A stretch of 64,000 nt of DNA from NCBI RefSeq assembly GCF_001597725.1, contig NZ_LUTR01000006.1, positions 60,906 through 124,905 on the forward strand. Direction: 5' to 3'. This DNA comes from Neptuniibacter marinus. GTDB lineage: Bacteria; Pseudomonadota; Gammaproteobacteria; Pseudomonadales; Balneatricaceae. The position numbers and the translations under genes are program-made. Each line of letters starts with the position of its first letter. Position 1 is the stretch's first letter. Positions 61,605 to 64,000 of this stretch are shown here, in pieces. Under the pieces are notes generated by a model. It made no database searches and had not been told where the DNA came from. It saw only the letters and a list, made by a program, of their open reading frames with translations.

Positions 61605-62456
61605 ATGGGCAGAGTAAATTATCCAGTACAAGGTGCGGGCTTTGGTTTTCGACGTTGTATGTCGGAAACATTAAAAGAGGTTGAACCTAGTGCGTTTGAT
61701 TTTCTTGAAATTGCTCCAGAAAATTGGATGGGGCTAGGTGGACGATTTGGTAAAGCGTTTCGTCAATACACTGAGCAACATGCTTTTATGGCTCATGGTT
61801 TATCTTTATCTATCGGCGGTCCAGCGCCTTTGGATATGGACTTCTTATTTAATTTAAAACAGTTTTTAATAGATCATAACATTCGTGGTTATTCTGAGCA
61901 TTTAAGTTATTGCTCTGATGATGGTCACCTATACGATCTAATGCCTATACCCTTCACTGAAGAGGCGGTTAAATATGTCGCTGGGCGAATCCGCCAAGTA
62001 CAAGATGTTCTAGAGCAGAAAATCGCTATGGAGAATGTCTCATATTATGCTGCACCTGGATCAGAGATGACGGAGCAAGCGTTTCTTTTAGCTGTATTAG
62101 AAGAGGCAGATTGCGATCTGTTATTGGATGTGAATAACATCTATGTGAACAGTATTAATCACGGTTACGATGCAGTTGATTTTCTCAAGGCGATGCCATC
62201 TGAGCGGATTATGTATGTACATATCGCAGGGCATTATACCGAAGCAGAAGATCTCCTCGTTGATACTCATGGCGCACCAGTAATTGACCCTGTCTGGTCG
62301 TTGTTGCAATTGGCTTATGAACAGTTTGGTGTACTGCCTACACTCTTGGAAAGGGATTTTAATATTCCTGAACTACCTGAGTTGCTCCAGGAAGTTGAAC
62401 AAGTTCGTTTCTATCAACACCAGTGGAAAATGAGCCATGCACAAATCCTCGCCTGA
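61605..62456 (+). CDS. hvfB: Multinuclear non-heme iron oxidase (MNIO, DUF692), HvfB-type
   Basis: 283 residues, DUF692 TIM-barrel family. It has DFLEIAPENWMG, MAHGLSLSIGG, GYSEHLSYC, IAMENVSYYA, LLLDVNNIYVNSINHGY, VHIAGHYT and LVDTHGAPV; the His, Glu, Asp and Asn residues in these are the iron ligands of the family. MNIOs modify precursor-peptide cysteines, and in HvfB-type members they make 5-thiooxazole in EGKC motifs. It overlaps hvfC by 20 bases. Confidence 0.94.
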   Translation: MGRVNYPVQGAGFGFRRCMSETLKEVEPSAFDFLEIAPENWMGLGGRFGKAFRQYTEQHAFMAHGLSLSIGGPAPLDMDFLFNLKQFLIDHNIRGYSEHLSYCSDDGHLYDLMPIPFTEEAVKYVAGRIRQVQDVLEQKIAMENVSYYAAPGSEMTEQAFLLAVLEEADCDLLLDVNNIYVNSINHGYDAVDFLKAMPSERIMYVHIAGHYTEAEDLLVDTHGAPVIDPVWSLLQLAYEQFGVLPTLLERDFNIPELPELLQEVEQVRFYQHQWKMSHAQILA

Positions 62457-63234
62457 TTTACCTAGTTTTCAGAAACTGCAGTATCAATTTTCTGCGCATA
62501 TTAGAAATCCAAAAGATAACCTAGCACCTCAAGATATTGAAGATCGCAGAATGGCGATCTACAGAGATCTTTTTTTTAATAATGTTGAAGGTTTCCTTTC
62601 GGGCAACTTCCCCGTTTTAAAGTTGATTAGCTCTGAGCAATATTGGCTAAATTTAGCGCGTGACTTTTTTGATAAACACCGTTGTCATACGCCTTACTTT
62701 TTGGAGATTGGGAAGGAGTTTATCGAGTATGTGGCGAATGAACGCGAGCAGAGTCTAGATGATCCAGTTTTTCTTCAAGAGTTGATCCATTATGAATGGG
62801 TTGAGTTAGCTTTAGATGCTTCAACAGTAGAGTTGCCGTTGGCTGATGTAAATGCAAATGGGGATTTATTGCTGCAACATCCGGTGCAATCCCCTTTAGC
62901 TTGGCTGCTTTCCTATCAGTTCCCTGTACATTGTATTCGCATCGACTTTCAACCCGAAACACCGTCTGATACACACACCTTTCTTATTGCTTACCGTAAT
63001 CGTGAAGATGAAGTGAACTTTATGGAGGTGAACTCAGTTACCGCTAGGTTGCTTTATTTGTTATCTGAAGATGATCTTCTATCGGGTCAAGATGCATTAA
63101 TGCAGATAGCTAAAGAGATGCAGCACCCTAATCCTGAAGCGGTAGTCGAAGGTGGATTGGAAACTATGGAGCATTTACGTGCCAAAGGAATCATATTAGG
63201 TACAACTATAAAATCTAATACTGCCGTAGATTAA
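62437..63234 (+). CDS. hvfC: HvfC-type DUF2063 partner protein
   Basis: 265 residues. The N-terminal DUF2063 domain has DIEDRRMAIYRDLFFNNVEGFLSGNFPVL, and the C-terminal half includes LLYLLSEDDLLSGQDAL, resembling a winged-helix precursor-recognition fold. In related systems this protein binds the precursor and delivers it to the MNIO, although the domain was first named a putative DNA-binding domain. It overlaps hvfB by 20 bases. Confidence 0.9.
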   Translation: MHKSSPDLPSFQKLQYQFSAHIRNPKDNLAPQDIEDRRMAIYRDLFFNNVEGFLSGNFPVLKLISSEQYWLNLARDFFDKHRCHTPYFLEIGKEFIEYVANEREQSLDDPVFLQELIHYEWVELALDASTVELPLADVNANGDLLLQHPVQSPLAWLLSYQFPVHCIRIDFQPETPSDTHTFLIAYRNREDEVNFMEVNSVTARLLYLLSEDDLLSGQDALMQIAKEMQHPNPEAVVEGGLETMEHLRAKGIILGTTIKSNTAVD

Positions 63235-63272
63235 GACGCTTCGGCATTATACGTATAATAAAGGATGTAATT

Positions 63273-63890
63273 ATGGCTAATGCTGTCATTAATGTAGCGA
63301 ACCGTTTGCAAGACCTATTAAATAGTACCAAATGTGCTGATGGCCTAGCGCCTCTCTTATTACGTTTGTACCTAGCGCCAATTTTTATGCAGGCTGGATG
63401 GAATAAACTCTCTCATTTTGAAGATACCGCTGCATGGTTTGGTAATCCAGATTGGGGTCTTGGATTGCCTATGCCAGAGGTGATGGCAGCTTTAGCTGCA
63501 GGCACAGAATTCTTTGGTGGTGCCCTGTTAATTGTTGGTTTAGCCGTACGTTGGATCAGTATTCCATTAATGGTGACAATGCTGGTGGCTGCCTTTGCGG
63601 TGCATTGGGATAATGGCTGGTTGGCTATTGCTGATGGCGGAAGCTGGCTTGCTAATGAGCGTGTTATGGAGGCCCAAGAACGCTTAGCTGCGGCAAAAGG
63701 TATATTACAAGAGAGTGGTAATTATGAATGGTTAACCGGACGGGGTTCTGTCGTTATTTTAAATAACGGAATTGAGTTTTCCATAACCTATCTGATTATG
63801 TTGTTTAGTTTATTCTTTACCGGTGCGGGGCGATTTTTTAGTGTCGATTATTGGCTTGCTAAGTGTTTTAGAGACGATATAAAAAGCTAA
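63273..63890 (+). CDS. hvfD: DoxX family membrane protein, HvfD-type
   Basis: 205 residues with four hydrophobic segments: LLRLYLAPIFMQAGWNKL, a glycine-rich second helix (GTEFFGGALLIVGLAV), IPLMVTMLVAAFAV and EFSITYLIMLFSLFF. It is of the DoxX family, the fourth gene of hvfABCD-type operons. Its role there, possibly electron transfer or export, is not settled. The loop between helices 3 and 4 is long (about 55 residues). A palindrome gccgtatacggc follows at 63910-63921. Confidence 0.88.
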   Translation: MANAVINVANRLQDLLNSTKCADGLAPLLLRLYLAPIFMQAGWNKLSHFEDTAAWFGNPDWGLGLPMPEVMAALAAGTEFFGGALLIVGLAVRWISIPLMVTMLVAAFAVHWDNGWLAIADGGSWLANERVMEAQERLAAAKGILQESGNYEWLTGRGSVVILNNGIEFSITYLIMLFSLFFTGAGRFFSVDYWLAKCFRDDIKS

Positions 63891-64000
63891 AGAATTATTA
63901 ATAAAAAAGGCCGTATACGGCATTGCTGTCCCATAGTTTTGGATGGTAAATGAAAAAGCCTGAGATCCACTGGTAAACTGTTGTTACCACACACCAGTTA

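Overview
The window looks like the chromosome of a marine gammaproteobacterium, most likely of the Oceanospirillales (Oceanospirillaceae-like). This is inferred from Pseudomonas/Oceanospirillales-style gene order: rpsU-yqeY-dnaG-rpoD next to a CAU-anticodon tRNA; lptD-surA-pdxA-rsmA-apaG-apaH-glpE; divergent amgK-murU; rpe-gph-trpE; trpGDC; rpsF-rpsR-membrane protein-rplI-dnaB. No species can be named from the sequence alone.

Layout. 1-1.6 kb is accessory DNA beside a tRNA gene. It has an iteron-like repeat array, a lone PemK/MazF-like gene with a coiled-coil tail, and a half-copy of the tRNA. 1.9-6.7 kb is the macromolecular-synthesis operon on the minus strand, preceded by an attenuator-like hairpin. 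6.9-24.2 kb is housekeeping: tsaD, plsY, folB-folK, a pteridine reductase, cca, glpE-apaH-apaG-rsmA-pdxA-surA-lptD, amgK-murU-djlA, a DUF3530 protein, rpe-gph. trpE follows at 24.8 kb.

27.0-50.4 kb is the striking part. A 24-kb cluster lies between trpE and trpGDC with its own terminator at the end. It encodes a two-protein Pfa-like (PUFA/secondary-lipid type) iterative synthase. The first protein has the order ER-ER(nitronate-monooxygenase fold)-KS-AT-ACP-KR-DH. The second has KS-AT-DH-phosphopantetheinyl transferase, and its KS is broken by a small frameshifting deletion. Around them are an alpha/beta hydrolase, an unrecognised propeller-like protein, a membrane adaptor that joins a degenerate M50-like domain to HlyD, two sulfotransferases (one fused to its own acyl carrier domain), a coiled-coil protein, a secreted esterase and a NodT/TolC-type outer membrane lipoprotein. 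My reading (inference) is synthesis of a long-chain acyl/polyketide product, sulfation on a carrier protein, release or elimination, and export across the envelope. A 138-bp scar between the two synthase genes holds degenerate copies of a synthase gene start and end, suggesting that a third synthase gene or module was lost.

50.6-60.9 kb is again housekeeping: trpGDC, an OsmC-like protein, a Cache-HAMP-PAS sensor with no output domain, rpsF-rpsR-membrane protein-rplI, dnaB, a thioesterase and bioA. 61.2-63.9 kb is a complete four-gene hvfABCD/bufferin-type operon: an EGKC-repeat precursor peptide, a DUF692 (MNIO) enzyme, a DUF2063 partner and a DoxX membrane protein. This is a ribosomally made, post-translationally modified metallophore-type system.
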